Origin: Ahaetulla prasina
Taxonomy: Eukaryota; Chordata; Lepidosauria; Squamata; Colubridae
Assembly: GCF_028640845.1 (NCBI RefSeq)
Contig: NC_080543.1
Span: 94,043,825 to 94,107,824 of the forward strand
Length of the DNA stretch: 64,000 nt
Direction of reading: 5' to 3'
A program made the translations under genes and the position numbers. The notes under the pieces were generated by a model. It ran no database searches, was not told the origin of the DNA, and saw only the letters and a list, made by a program, of their open reading frames with translations. Numbering within the stretch: the stretch's first letter is position 1; each line of letters starts with the position of its first letter. Shown here piece after piece: positions 1-10,310 of this stretch.

Positions 1-18
1 CAGGAACACCATCTAGCA

Positions 19-1194
19 CAGTGGTGGGCTTCAAATAATTTAACAACCGGTTCTCTGCTCTAATGACTGGGTGGGTGGGTGGGCATGGCCAGGGTGGGTG
101 TGGCCAGGGGGCATGACAACACTCAGCCTCCTGCAGCACTCTGCCAGCCAAAATGGGGCATGGGGGTTAATTACAAAATGGGCTTTGGTTTGTGATCCAG
201 CGAGCAAGGGGTGTGAACTGCAAAGAAAATGCACTTTTGTTTGGTTATGAAGAAATATCCTCAGTCAGATGTACACTAAATGTAGACTGACTTTTAGCTG
301 CACACCTCCCCAGCAAATAGCAAATTTTGAAGCTCCAGGTAAAGAGGATTAATTTTAGGATGAGTAACCACAGTTTGCATGTTGGAGGTTCCTAAAGGAA
401 TGCTGGGAAACTCTGTATTTTAAAGAACATTTGAGGGAGGGGTGCAGAATAGCCCTTCTCTGCCTGAGGCTGTAGAGCCTCGGCACCAATCAAAAACATT
501 TTTTGTGAAGCAACTGATCAACACTGGCAGGGTAAGCCACTAGTATATGAAAATAAGAGCAAACGCCACTCCTTTCTAGTACTGATGATGTTACCTAGTT
601 TGGTAATGAAACATCTGCAAAAAAAACCCATCAAGCTCAGAGAGCACCAAGGAACCCACAGTTCAACCCTGAGCTACAAATATTCTCTTCTAGTCTTTTC
701 TGAGTTATATGAGATGGTTCCCAGTGGATTTCATTCTAAATTTTGATATGATTTCTGTAAATAAGAAATGTAGAATTATAATGGCTGAGTATTTGATGCT
801 TTATACATCAAAAAAACACAAAGCTAAGGGATAAACAAATAAAAAACATTTGAAAAAAGAAAAGGCTCAAGAAAGAAAAAGGATGAAAGTAGAAGAAAGA
901 AAGAAGAAAAAAACGGAAAACTGAAATAGAATGACTTTCAACTTTCTTTGGTACAGATATAAGTAAAAAATATATCAAACTCTTTCTAACATTTGTCTAC
1001 ATTATTTCCATAATCCCTTATTTAATCATCAAAGCCCAGATCAACTTTTAATTTCAGTTTTTCACAAAAAGTCCGGTAATGGTTCTTATCACTTTAATCA
1101 CCGCCAGAGATGGAATTAGCTGGTCTCCGAACTGGTAAAAAACTTAACAACCAGTTCACCCAAATTGGTGTGAACTGGCTGCAGCCCACCTCTG
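19..1194. mobile_element. hAT-type DNA transposon, non-autonomous, 1176 bp
   Basis: The element begins CAGTGGTGGGCTT and ends GCAGCCCACCTCTG, which are imperfect inverted ends. It is flanked by an exact 8-bp duplication, ATCTAGCA, at 11-18 and 1195-1202. That structure is diagnostic of hAT transposition. No transposase reading frame is visible. Both ends carry 'aacaaccggttct' / 'aacttaacaaccagttc' blocks shared with the shorter hAT elements elsewhere in the window. The interior contains Penelope-like sequence (about 490-700) and an A-rich purine stretch (830-920). Confidence 0.85.
490..700 (+). mobile_element. Penelope-like or similar retroelement 3' fragment
   Basis: The stretch with 'ctgatgatgttacctag', 'gtaatgaaacatctgc' and 'ctcagagagcaccaagga' matches, from memory, a very abundant squamate retroelement 3' end. 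It lies inside the hAT element at 19-1194. The clade (Penelope-like) is tentative. Confidence 0.4.
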
Positions 1195-1202
1195 ATCTAG
1201 CA

Positions 1203-1590
1203 GTCAGAAGACATCATAAAAACTCCTTAATCTCACAACACATAGACAACCCAAGTTTCAAATGAGAAATCGTTAGCACCTTAGACCAGCTAAATCCAAA
1301 AACCTAGGGAATTCCTAGAAGCTTGGCATTCAGACAAAACAACTATTAATAAACACATAAGGATAAACCATATTCACAACTTTCAAAAGACACAGTAAAA
1401 AGCTAAGAAGGAAACAAAAAGATCAGAACACATTCTCTCCAGCAGCCAATACTGAGAAAAGCAGGGATTAACACCAGGCAAACAAGGCAAACAATAATAC
1501 CCTAATCAAGGAGAAAACCACAAGCCTATCAACACTAGCAGGAGAAGCTGCAGAGAGCAAAACACACATTCACTACTCCTGATGTTTTTG
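1203..1590 (+). mobile_element. Penelope-like element C-terminal relic
   Basis: A broken frame reads REFLEAWHSDKTTINKHIRI (about 1307-1370), resembling the 'EFLEAW-S---SINRHI' block near the C-terminus of squamate Penelope-like elements. Stops and frameshifts show it is dead. It directly abuts the right target duplication of the hAT element at 19-1194, so that element probably jumped into this copy. The fragment at 490-700 corresponds to sequence normally lying further 3' in this family. Confidence 0.45.
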
Positions 1591-1599
1591 CTATAACAT

Positions 1600-2416
1600 A
1601 CTTTTGTGTTTTGTTTCACTCTGAGAAGGCAACCCACTATATCACTTTATTCTTTATTGGACAATTTGAACCAGAAAGAACTGTAAAAACTTGGAGTGTG
1701 TAGTGGAATGGTGCCAAAGGAGTTCTGCCACTAAGACTGCAACAAACAAGCTAGGAAAAGCTTCCAACTCAAAGTCACAAGTGAGCAAATTTAGCAATAG
1801 TCCCATGATATGTGGAAGCTGCAAATCTTGAAGCTTGCCTGACAGGCAAGATTTGCTAAGACAGAGCCAAGGGGGATGGGGTGTGTGTGCAGAGACACAG
1901 GAGGAGTCCAACCAGCATCTGCAAAACACCTGAAGTAAGCCAACTCCTTGCATTAGTCCAGGCAGAGTTTTCTCAAGCAATTCCAGGAAGAGAAGATTGC
2001 AAGTCCTAGGGGCAGAAAGAGGAAAAGCTCTTATACTACAAATCTTTAGAGAGTGAATGAAAAGGACTTTCAGATGCAAATGGACCATGTTTGGCTTCAA
2101 GAGCTGAAAAGATGGAGCAATAAGGGAAAATATATATAGAAATAGGAAATAAGAGAAATAGGAAGACATAGAACCAGGATATAGCTATGGAGATCGAAAT
2201 TGGTAGAGTTAATAAAGTCAAGTAGTTTTAGTAAACGTAGATCAATACAGTAAGATAATTTTGGATTGAGATAAGCAGTTGGGAAATAAATATACAAAAA
2301 GTTAGCATTAGCATTAAATATAAGAAGATACTTGCAAACCTTTCATTATTTTATAATAAAATTATTTGTGGGGCAAAAACAAACTTAAATCTTGTGTATG
2401 TGATCTGTGTGAAATT
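1600..2416. other. Intron 5 sequence, no gene recognised
   Basis: A 171-codon minus-strand open frame (1654-2169) has no recognisable domain and low-complexity hydrophobic composition, so I do not call it a gene. 2100-2360 is A/T-rich. It may include old LINE untranslated sequence, but nothing is diagnostic. Confidence 0.4.
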
Positions 2417-2433
2417 AAGAAAATCCTAGGCTC

Positions 2434-2919
2434 TTGGACTAAAATACACACATGGTTGGAGAAAATGATCAAAAAATGTATTGACTTTAAGCCAGAAGTT
2501 TTTATGTTGGGAATTATACCTGAAATATATATTAGAGATGTAAAATACTTGATTGTGAATATCATTACAGCAGCCAGGATTGTGTTTGCTAAAAACTGGA
2601 AAAATGAGAAATTACCTTCACAAGACAAAATTATTAGGAAGATGATGGAATGTACATTGACATTCGAAATTAGAGAACAAGAAGATAAGCAATATTACAA
2701 AATATGGGATTTATTTTATTATTGGCTAGAAGGAAAGATATGTTAGAAAAGACCTAGATTGAATAAGAGACCTAGATAATATAAGATATATGTACAAAAG
2801 AGATGTCTTTTTTGAGATTGAACAAGAAGATATGTAAACACCCCACCAGCACATTGTAACTGGTTTGATGAATTTTTTATGTTCATTTGTTGTTAAAAAA
2901 GAAAAAGAAAAAAGAAAAA
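2434..2919 (+). mobile_element. L1 LINE, 5'-truncated 3' end
   Basis: The sense frame encodes the C-terminal part of L1 ORF2 (IHTWLEKM, FKPEVFMLGIIPE, AARIVFAKNWKNEKLPS, IWDLFYYWLEG). A short 3' UTR and an A-rich tail ending near 2919 follow. It is bounded by a 17-bp direct repeat, AAGAAAATCCTAGGCTC, at 2417-2433 and 2920-2936. This is the target duplication expected of an endonuclease-driven L1 insertion. The copy keeps only about 490 bp and cannot be active. Confidence 0.85.
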
Positions 2920-2936
2920 AAGAAAATCCTAGGCTC

Positions 2937-3310
2937 ATTTTTTTGCATGGTAATTGTATGCGGGAATTAAGAGTTGTGCAGCGACATTTTGAATCTCCAT
3001 TTTTATTCAGAAATATACACAATTTCTAGAAAGAGAAGATTTCACTACTATGGAACAGGCAGTATTCCCTGACAATATTTTTTTTCCAGACAAATACAAA
3101 GATGTGTCCATACCTGTAAAGATCAGAATAATTGCAAGCCATGGTATTCCCTTTGATGTTCTACGGAAGTGAAAGTTAGGTTAGGAAAAGAATGGGATGC
3201 ATTTGAACTTTGGTGTTGGAGAAGACTCCTGAGAATACCGTGAACAAACTGATCGATCAACTCAGAGTTCTTACTTGAGGCAAAAATTACCAGGTTCAAA
3301 TGATCCTACT
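2937..3310. other. Intron 5 sequence, nothing recognised
   Basis: No coding frame, RNA gene or repeat family was recognised in this stretch. Confidence 0.4.
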
Positions 3311-3311
3311 T

Positions 3312-3492
3312 TGGAAGAAGAAGGAGAAGGAGGAGGAGGAGGAGGAGGAGGAGGAAGAGGAGGAGAAGAAGAAGAAGAAGAAGAAGAAGAAGAAGAAGAA
3401 GAAGAAGAAGAAGAAGAAGAAGAGGAGGAGGAGGAGGAGGAGGAGGAGGAGGAGGAGGAGGAGGAGGAGGAGGAGGAGGAGGAGGAGGAGGA
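3312..3492 (+). repeat. (GGA/GAA/GAG)n purine tract, about 180 bp
   Basis: Uninterrupted trinucleotide array in blocks: (GGA)n, then (GAA)n, then (GAG)n. All purine on the plus strand and therefore all pyrimidine on the GABRG3 sense strand. It translates as poly-Glu or poly-Lys/Arg depending on frame; these frames are not genes. Confidence 0.97.
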
Positions 3493-4014
3493 AAGTCTCT
3501 AATGTTAATGTTAGGAAAGTTGGAAGAAAAGAGAATACATAAGTAGGTGCAAGATGGACTCAGTTATGATACGTGCAATATGGGGACACTCGAAAAAACG
3601 AGTTAGGAAGGGACTGGAGAAAATCTATCTGTTCACTAGAAATAAAACAAAAACCAAAAACTTGATGGCACATACTAAAAAAATGGCACAAGTTTAGATC
3701 CATTTGTACAGAACCTAACAGAAGTAAAAATGAAAGGTCTCCATAAAAAATGGAAATCCTTAAAAGGCACATTTATACTTTGAAAGGAAAGTCATCTTTA
3801 TGGGTGTTTATGGGTTTTTCTTTCATACTAGAATAGATAGAAATTCATGAAATCAATAGTACTTACCTCTCAGACATTGCATTTACAACCAAAGTGGTAA
3901 TATACTGTGGTTTATGACACCTAAATCTCTTGACATTGATCAGTCTAAAATCATTTGACTAGGCCCAAAGATTATTAACAGTTAATTTGTACATATTTCT
4001 TCTCCATTCTTTAT
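3493..4014. other. Intron 5 sequence, nothing recognised
   Basis: A/T-rich sequence without recognisable gene or repeat family. Confidence 0.4.
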
Positions 4015-4015
4015 T

Positions 4016-4351
4016 AGAATAGAATTTTTATTGGCCAAGTGTGATTGGACACACAAGGAATTTGTCTTGGTGCATATGCTCTCAATGTACATAAAAGAAA
4101 AGATACCTTCATCAAGGTACAACACTTACAATACTTAATGATAGTCATGGGCTACAATTAAGCAATCAGGAAACAATCAATTACAGTATAAATCGTACGG
4201 ATACAACCAACAAAGTTGCAGTCATAAGTTGAAGGAGATGGGTGATGGAAACGATGAGAAGATTAATAATAGGGCAAATTTAGTAAATAGTTTGAAGTGT
4301 TGGGGGAATTATTTGTTTAGCAGAGTGATGGCTTTCGGGAAAAAACTGTCT
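4016..4351 (-). mobile_element. LINE 3' end, family A (CR1/L3-like?)
   Basis: Minus-strand 3' end of a LINE, starting in plus orientation with 'agaatagaatttttattggc'. It is nearly identical to the first part of 51581-52410 and related to 15790-16220. In those longer copies the minus frame encodes a LINE C-terminus with an RTTRHKNSFFPE-type block. This copy is 5'-truncated near 4351, next to an R4 relic. The clade is uncertain. Confidence 0.7.
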
Positions 4352-4973
4352 AATTTTATTATGTTTATTTTATTTACACAAAATGACAGTATACACAGCA
4401 AATGAGATAATTATGCTGGATTTCGTATCACAGATCACTAGTCAAACACTTTCCAAGCGTTTAGAACTGCGTGATGTATTGGCAAATTATGCAAGCAGAT
4501 CTCAGTAAGGTGGCCTTCTGTCAGCACCAATTGCTTTTAAGTGCTTGCCTAGGTCTTTAGGCACAGCTCCCAGTGTGCTGAGTACCACTGGAACCACCTG
4601 CACTGGTTTATGCCAGAGTCTCTGCAATTCGATTCTCAAATCTTGATATCTGGTGACTTTTTCAAGTTGTTTCTCATCAATTCTGCTGTCACCAGGTATA
4701 GCAATGTCGACTATCCACACTTTTTTCTTTTCCACAATCGTGATATCCGGGGTATTGTGTTCCAAAACTTTATCAGTCTGTATTCGGAAATCCCAAAGTA
4801 GTTTTGCATGCTCATTTTCAATCACTTTTTCAGGCTTCTGATCCCACCAGTTCTTTGCTACAGGCAGATGGTAGTTGTGACACAAGTTCCAGTGGACCAT
4901 CTGAGCGACTGTGTTGTGATGTTGTTTGTAGTCGGTCTGAGCTAATGTCTTACAACAGCTCCGTATATGATCA
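4352..4973 (-). mobile_element. R4/Dong-type LINE, C-terminal endonuclease relic
   Basis: The minus frame (about 4973 down to 4502) is open for over 150 codons. It encodes the end of an R4/Dong polyprotein: NYHLPVAKNWWDQKPEKV, LLWDFRIQTDKVLE, PDITIVEKKKVWIVDIAIPG, then PVVLSTLGAVPKDLGKHLKAIG. The 'PD...VDIAIPGDSR' portion fits the PD-(D/E)XK restriction-like endonuclease of R2/R4-group LINEs. The frame breaks before the 'QLQKATLLGSA' ending kept in the plus copy at 12797. Its upstream end runs straight into (TTA)n, and 3' UTR homology to 13837-13862 continues to about 4380. Confidence 0.8.

Positions 4974-5055
<82 letters not shown>
4974..5055. repeat. (TTA)n microsatellite, about 27 units
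   Basis: Perfect trinucleotide array abutting the truncated 5' end of the R4/Dong relic. Read on the minus strand it is (TAA)n. Confidence 0.97.
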
Positions 5056-5376
5056 GTTTTATTATGTTTTTAAGATCCATATTTTCAAATGGTCATGAAA
5101 ATTAACTTTAGTTTATCAAGTAAGCAAGAATTCTAAGTTATTTGGATTGAAAATCTTGTTTAGATTCTATACAATATTTGGTTCTTGTGAGTGGGTTCTT
5201 TTGGGAAATGGTACAGACCAGCAATCAACAGACTTCCTTACATTTCCACAGAGACTACTAAGCCTATGCTATCTGATATTATGCCATATGTCTATGGGTA
5301 TACCTCAGTCCTAAACAATGCTGTTCTCTTTTGCAGCTTGAGCTTACACCAAAGTCTTTAGCTGACATTTAGCCAC
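5056..5376. other. Intron 5 sequence, nothing recognised
   Basis: No gene or repeat family recognised. Confidence 0.4.
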
Positions 5377-6063
5377 ATTTATTTATTTATTTATTTATTT
5401 GGTCACACAGTATATATAAGCATAAGCATGTAATAACTATACAATATATAAGCATATATATAAGTACGAGTATGTAATAACTATATTAATTGGATATAAC
5501 GAAGGAAACAATAGGACAGGAATGGTAGGCACTCTTGTGCTCTTATGCACGCCCCTTACAGACTTCTTAGAAATGGGGTGAGGTCAATAGTAGACAGTTT
5601 TTGGTTGAAGCTTTGGGGATTTTGGGAAGAGACCACAGAATCAGGTAGTTTATTCCAAGCATTAACAACTCTGTTACTGAAGTCATATTTTCTGCAATCA
5701 AGATTGGAGCGGTTAACATTAAGCTTAAATCTATTGTGTGCTCGTGTATTGTTGCAATTGAAGCTGAAGTAGTCTTTGACAGGAAGGACATTGTAATAGA
5801 TGATTTTATGAATTAAACTCAGATCATGTCGAAGGCAGCGTAGTTCTAAATTTTCTAAGCCCAGGATTTCAAGTCTGGTGGCATAAGGTATTTTGTTGTA
5901 TTCAGAGGAGTGGAGAATTCTTCTTGTAAAATATTTCTGGACACGATCAATTGTATTGATGTCAGAAATGTGGTATGGGTTCCAGAAGTTGAGCTGTATT
6001 CAAGAATTGGTCTAGCAAATGTTTTATATGCTCTGGTTAGTAGTGTAGGTTTTTGAAGAAGAA
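5377..6063 (-). mobile_element. LINE 3' end, family B, 5'-truncated
   Basis: Begins in plus orientation with (ATTT)n and 'cacacagtatatataagc', the tail of this family. The minus frame, broken by frameshifts, encodes EYNKIPYATRLEILGLENLEL, IIYYNVLPVKDYFSFNCN and NRVVNAWNTLPDSVVSSQ-type sequence, a jockey/CR1-superfamily LINE C-terminus. Related copies are at 9492-10111, 38975-39617, 44735-44956 and 49995-50452. Clade not determined. Confidence 0.8.
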
Positions 6064-7400
6064 GCTACGCAAGATATAGTTGGCTTCCAACTATATCTTC
6101 CATAAGCCTTCCAGTTGGCTTCTGTTGCTATCAGCTGTTGTTCTAAACTACCGCTGAGACAGTGGCTTGAGTACCTCAGTCTGTACTGGGATAAGAAAAC
6201 GAAAGTGTTTTACTAGCAGTTGGCTGGCTGGCTTTACCTTCTTAGCTTTTCTGCTGGAATGGTGAAACTTCTGGGCTCCTTTTTAGCTTGTTTGCTGAAG
6301 TCCAAACTGGCTCTTCTTTTACCATCAGTTGTCTGTTGAGCTGACAGCTGTTCCACACCCTCGGCTTCAAATTCTTCCTTTCTGATGTCCCATATGACAC
6401 AAATCTTCTGGCAAACACACCCACACTCTGGTACTATCAGCATTTTCCTTTTATGATTGCAAATCAGATGCAGTACAATGGTCTTTGGGCTGTCTTAATG
6501 TCCCAGGGGAACAAACCAAGGATAAAGAAGAGCTTATGCTGGTACCTGCAAGGCTTTCCTTCCACTGCTGTAAATCTCTATATTGCCCACATATTGGGGT
6601 TGGTGATTGGATCACCTGTCTCTTTCTTTATCCTCTTTATATTCCAGCAGGTTGCAAAAAGCACTAAGAGGATTAGATTCTTTGATGTTGCTTACTTCTC
6701 AAAGTAAGTTTCATAAGGGTACCAAAACTTAGTAAATGAAAAGAGAACTATGTTCTTTAGGGAATTTTTGTTATTGTATGGTCTGTAAAGCACATTTTAT
6801 TTTAATATAAGATAAAAATAAGCTGAGCCCTCTGGATGTTTTATTCATCATTCAGTTTTGGTATTTGTATTACTGTATATATTTTTAGAAAGTGGAAAAT
6901 CTACAGTCTGCTATTAAAACAGGACCTAACAAAGAAGATCACTGTTTGAAACAGTTCCTATGGCCAAGAGGAACATTGTTATCTGCTGAACAAAATTACT
7001 GAATTTAAGAAACGATAGCATGAAAAAGCATGTACCTTACTTAGTTAAACCTCAGCTTTATAATGTAATTGCAGCAAAAATTAGACTCTGATTTGCACAA
7101 TATACCAGCTTCTTTTGAAATTGTAATACATTTGCTGCTGGGCACTAGACAACACATTAAAAATAGAGAGTGAAAATAAATCCCAGTGCTGTAGGGTGTA
7201 CTGATGCTTGTCCTGCTGAGCTTGTGAAACCTGATTTGGCCATTGCACACGTTTCCCTTGTTGCAATTTATGTGAAAGCCCACTAAAAATAACTGCTGTG
7301 TTAAAAACCAAAACATGTACAAATCCTCAAATTTAACCTGAGTTTCCAAAGCAGGTGACACAAGCTAACTAGTGTTAGTAGTTAGTAGTTAGTAGTTAGC
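6064..7400. other. Intron 5 sequence, mostly unique
   Basis: No gene recognised. It contains a small perfect hairpin near 6076-6098 (tatagttgg/ccaactata) and a short tandem 'tagtagt' patch at 7373-7399. Open frames at 6234-6443 and 7041-7361 lack recognisable domains. Confidence 0.4.
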
Positions 7401-7401
7401 A

Positions 7402-7620
7402 AGGCATAACTAGTGTTGGATTTTAATTGGGTTTTCTTACTATTTTAAAATTTTAAATCTAATTTTTAACTATCAGCCTTTATAATTTGCTTTGTTTTAA
7501 TTGTTATCTTAATTGTATATATTTTGTCTTTTACCCTTGGCTGTACACCGCCCTGAGTCCTTCGGGAGAAGGGCGGTATAAAAATTTAATAAATAAATAA
7601 AAATAAATAAAATAATAATT
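7402..7620 (+). mobile_element. L2 LINE 3' tail
   Basis: Ends with 'gctgtacaccgccctgagtc', 'cttcgggagaagggcggtat' and a (TAAA)n tail. These are nearly identical to the 3' end of the long L2 at 47642-49154. The inverted 'ccgccct/agggcgg' forms the stem-loop typical of L2-type tails. Only the 3' UTR remains. Confidence 0.85.
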
Positions 7621-7963
7621 GTATGATGGAGCAGAGACAGATAGGAAGGGAAAAAGACAACTCTAGTGAAAGCAGTATTTGTTTTAAGACGCAAATAAGA
7701 TCTTCTTTACAGATCGCTTTACATATCTTTTCAGATCTTTTTACAACAGATCTGCTATAGTAATCTATATAATCTGGTGAATTTTTCTGAGTCCTAAACA
7801 ATAGTACATATATCCTAAACAAGCAATCTATCACACATGCTTATAGTTGCCACTAAATTATTATTCTAACAATTATTGATCAATGATGTTCCACAGAGTG
7901 GACAAAATGGCAGAAAGGGCCCTGTTCCTGGGTCTTAACAGATGATACTCTTTCATAGATGGG

Positions 7964-7964
7964 A

Positions 7965-8007
<43 letters not shown>

Positions 8008-8009
8008 AT

Positions 8010-8052
<43 letters not shown>

Positions 8053-8055
8053 TTT
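7964..8055. repeat. (AAAT)n/(TTTA)n perfect palindrome, 92 bp
   Basis: An (AAAT)n array to about 8008 runs directly into a (TTTA)n array to 8055, so the two halves are exact reverse complements with no spacer. The right half leads into minus-strand LINE-like sequence (8056-8120). Confidence 0.95.
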
Positions 8056-8119
8056 GCCACCCATCTTACCCTGGATAACTCTGGGGTGCTTACAATCATA
8101 AAAGACAAACACATACAGT
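8056..8119 (-). mobile_element. LINE tail fragment, minus strand
   Basis: 'gccacccatcttaccctgga' followed by 'aactctggggtgcttacaat' resembles the reverse complement of an L2-like 3' tail in which 'gtaagc..cagagt..gatgggtggc' precedes the A-rich end. It is interrupted by the hAT element at 8128. Confidence 0.5.
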
Positions 8120-8127
8120 ATATATAC

Positions 8128-8581
8128 GAGAGGTGTCAAAGTGTATTTCTTTGAGGGCCAGCATTGTAGTTCTCCGTGAGCCGGCGGGGGGTAGGGGGTG
8201 AGGGGGTGGGACAGATGCTTCCTGCAGCACCCTGCCGGCCAAAATGGGGCATGGTGGGGGATCTGCACGTGGCCCTTGTGCCTCGTTTTCATCCTCCATG
8301 GCCTCCTGAAACACTCTGCTGGCCGTTTTCAGGCCTGTTTTTGGTCTGTTTTTCGGTCCATTTTTTCGGTTGTTTTTGGGCCCTTTGGGGGCTAGTTTTT
8401 GGCTGGCAGAGTCCTGCAGGAGGCCTTGGAGGATAAAAATGAGGTGCGGGGCCCCTACATGCAGCCCGTTTTAGCTGCCAGAGGCACTGTGGGCTGGTCC
8501 TTTGATATTTCCAGGCTGACCCTGTGGGGTGGATTTAAGCACCCTGTGGGCCAAATCCAGCCTTTAGTTTGACACTCCTGA
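8128..8581. mobile_element. hAT non-autonomous transposon, 454 bp
   Basis: Ends GAGAGGTGTCAAAG...GTTTGACACTCCTG are inverted copies, with the first base altered from the expected C. Exact 8-bp duplications ATATATAC lie at 8120-8127 and 8582-8589. The same family and almost the same length as 19114-19566 (453 bp). The interior is GC-rich and has no transposase. Confidence 0.9.
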
Positions 8582-8589
8582 TATATACT

Positions 8590-9491
8590 AAACACATCAA
8601 TAAATTAATACTGGAAAACACTATGATCCAATTACAGATGGGTAGAGTGGAGATGGGTGGGGGGAGATGGGATCTGTTGTTAATTAATCAACCACCTCCA
8701 CTGTGATGCTCCCCTACTGGGACCCCAAATTAACTCCTAGGTCCTCTTCTTTGATAGGTCCATGGTCATCCAAAAGTCATCTTGAGTCATTCCTAGTAGT
8801 AGCTCCCATTTATAACTGGGGAGTATGCTGCCAAAGAACCAACTTTGGCAGTGAAATCAGTTGTCTGTCATCAGGGATAAAAAGTCCTGGTGAGTCAGAA
8901 TGCCATCCTGGGGACAGTCAAACATCTTTTGGCTATGATCAAGCAAAGAACTGATTAATCCATATTGGTTTATTATAACTTGCTTTTTAACTAATTAATT
9001 TCAGGGCTATTTCTATATAGTATGATCATTTTAGAGAAAACAGTATAGAACTGAAATAGTTTGGTGATTTTGTTTTTAATGAACACAAATACCATATAAG
9101 AGAAGTTGACAGAAAACTTGGAAAGCACATGTACTTGCAACAGATTTTAATTCTGTTTCAGTTAACAGGATCAGTTCAGCATTGCTCTGTAATACTGTTT
9201 TACACTAGATTTTCTACAAATTAAATTGTTTGATACTTCATTCAACTTGACTGCCATTTATTTTGAAGTTTAAATCTTAAACGGAGTCTCCCGTTAAGTA
9301 AGATTCCCCAGTTCTTTCTTACTATTTGGAAGCAGCTCATCTGAAATAGGGGAAACAATATAGTTGTCTTTTGACACTGAATCCTGAGCAGTGTCATTCT
9401 AAAACTTCTTCTTCTTCTTTCTACCATATTCCCACAGGTGCAGAGTCTGCTTTTCAGATCATTGAACACCATATTCCATATGGTTCCATAT
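8590..9491. other. Intron 5 sequence, nothing firmly recognised
   Basis: 8590-8960 may continue the old LINE interrupted by the preceding hAT element, but no motif confirms it. No gene seen. Confidence 0.35.
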
Positions 9492-10111
9492 GTGGAACCC
9501 ATACCAGATTTCTGACATCAATACAATTGAACGTGTCCAGAAATATTTTACAAGAAGAGTATTCCAGTCCTCCGAATATAACAAAATACCGTATGCCACC
9601 AGACTTGAAATCCTGGGTTTAGAAAATTTAGAACTACGCCGCCCTCGACATGACCTGAGTTTAACTCATAGAATTGTCTATTACAATGTCCTTCCTGTCA
9701 AAGACTACTTCAGCTTCAATTGCAACAATACATGTGCGCACAATAGATTTAAGGTTAATGTTAACCGCTCCAATCTTGATTTGCAGAAAATATGACTTCA
9801 GTAACAGAGTAGTTAATGCTTGGAATACACTACCTGACTCTGTGGTCTCTTCCCAAAATCCCAAAAGCTTCAACCAAAAACTATCTACCATTGACCTTAC
9901 CCCATTCCTAAGAGATCTGTAAGGGGCATGCATAAGAGCACAAACGTGTCTACCGTTCCTGTCCTATTGTTTTCCTTCGTTATATCCAATTAATACAATT
10001 ATTACATACTCATACTCATATATATGCTTATGTGTTGTATAGTTGTTTCATGCTTATGATTATATATACTGTGCGACAAAAATAAATAAATAAATAAATA
10101 AATAAATAAAT
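9492..10111 (+). mobile_element. LINE 3' end, family B
   Basis: Sense reading gives NPYQISDINTIERVQKYFTRR, LEILGLENLELRR, THRIVYYNVLPVKDYFSFNC and NRVVNAWNTLPDSVVSSQNP in two frames. The 3' UTR ends 'ctgtgcgacaaaaataaata' plus (AAAT)n. 5'-truncated, with a frameshift near 9785. Confidence 0.8.
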
Positions 10112-10115
10112 ATTG

Positions 10116-10310
10116 CATAGTCAGCTGCGTCTCCAGGGTGCAGGCCCACGGTTTGCATATCTTTGTTGATGGTGTCTTGCCACCTCTGTTTTGGATGCTT
10201 GCGAGATCACCAGCAATTAATTTCTAGTTGCTAGGCAGTCTTGGCAATAGGTGCTATGACATGTTCTACGGAACATATCCATACCAGCGGAGCTGGCATT
10301 CTCTCATCTT
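10116..10310 (-). mobile_element. RTE-like LINE C-terminal fragment
   Basis: The minus strand reads MRECQLRWYGYV and, after frameshifts, HPKQRWQDTINKDMQTVGLH. This resembles the 'RWYGHV...GRPKQRW-D-I--D---' C-terminal block seen in RTE-type and related endonuclease/reverse-transcriptase elements. Heavily decayed; clade tentative. Confidence 0.55.

Noticed and set aside
1654..2169. 171-codon minus-strand frame
   Set aside because: No domain, low-complexity hydrophobic composition, no splice or promoter context.
3275..3542. Open frames of poly-Glu and poly-Lys/Arg
   Set aside because: They translate a trinucleotide microsatellite; no flanking coding signal.
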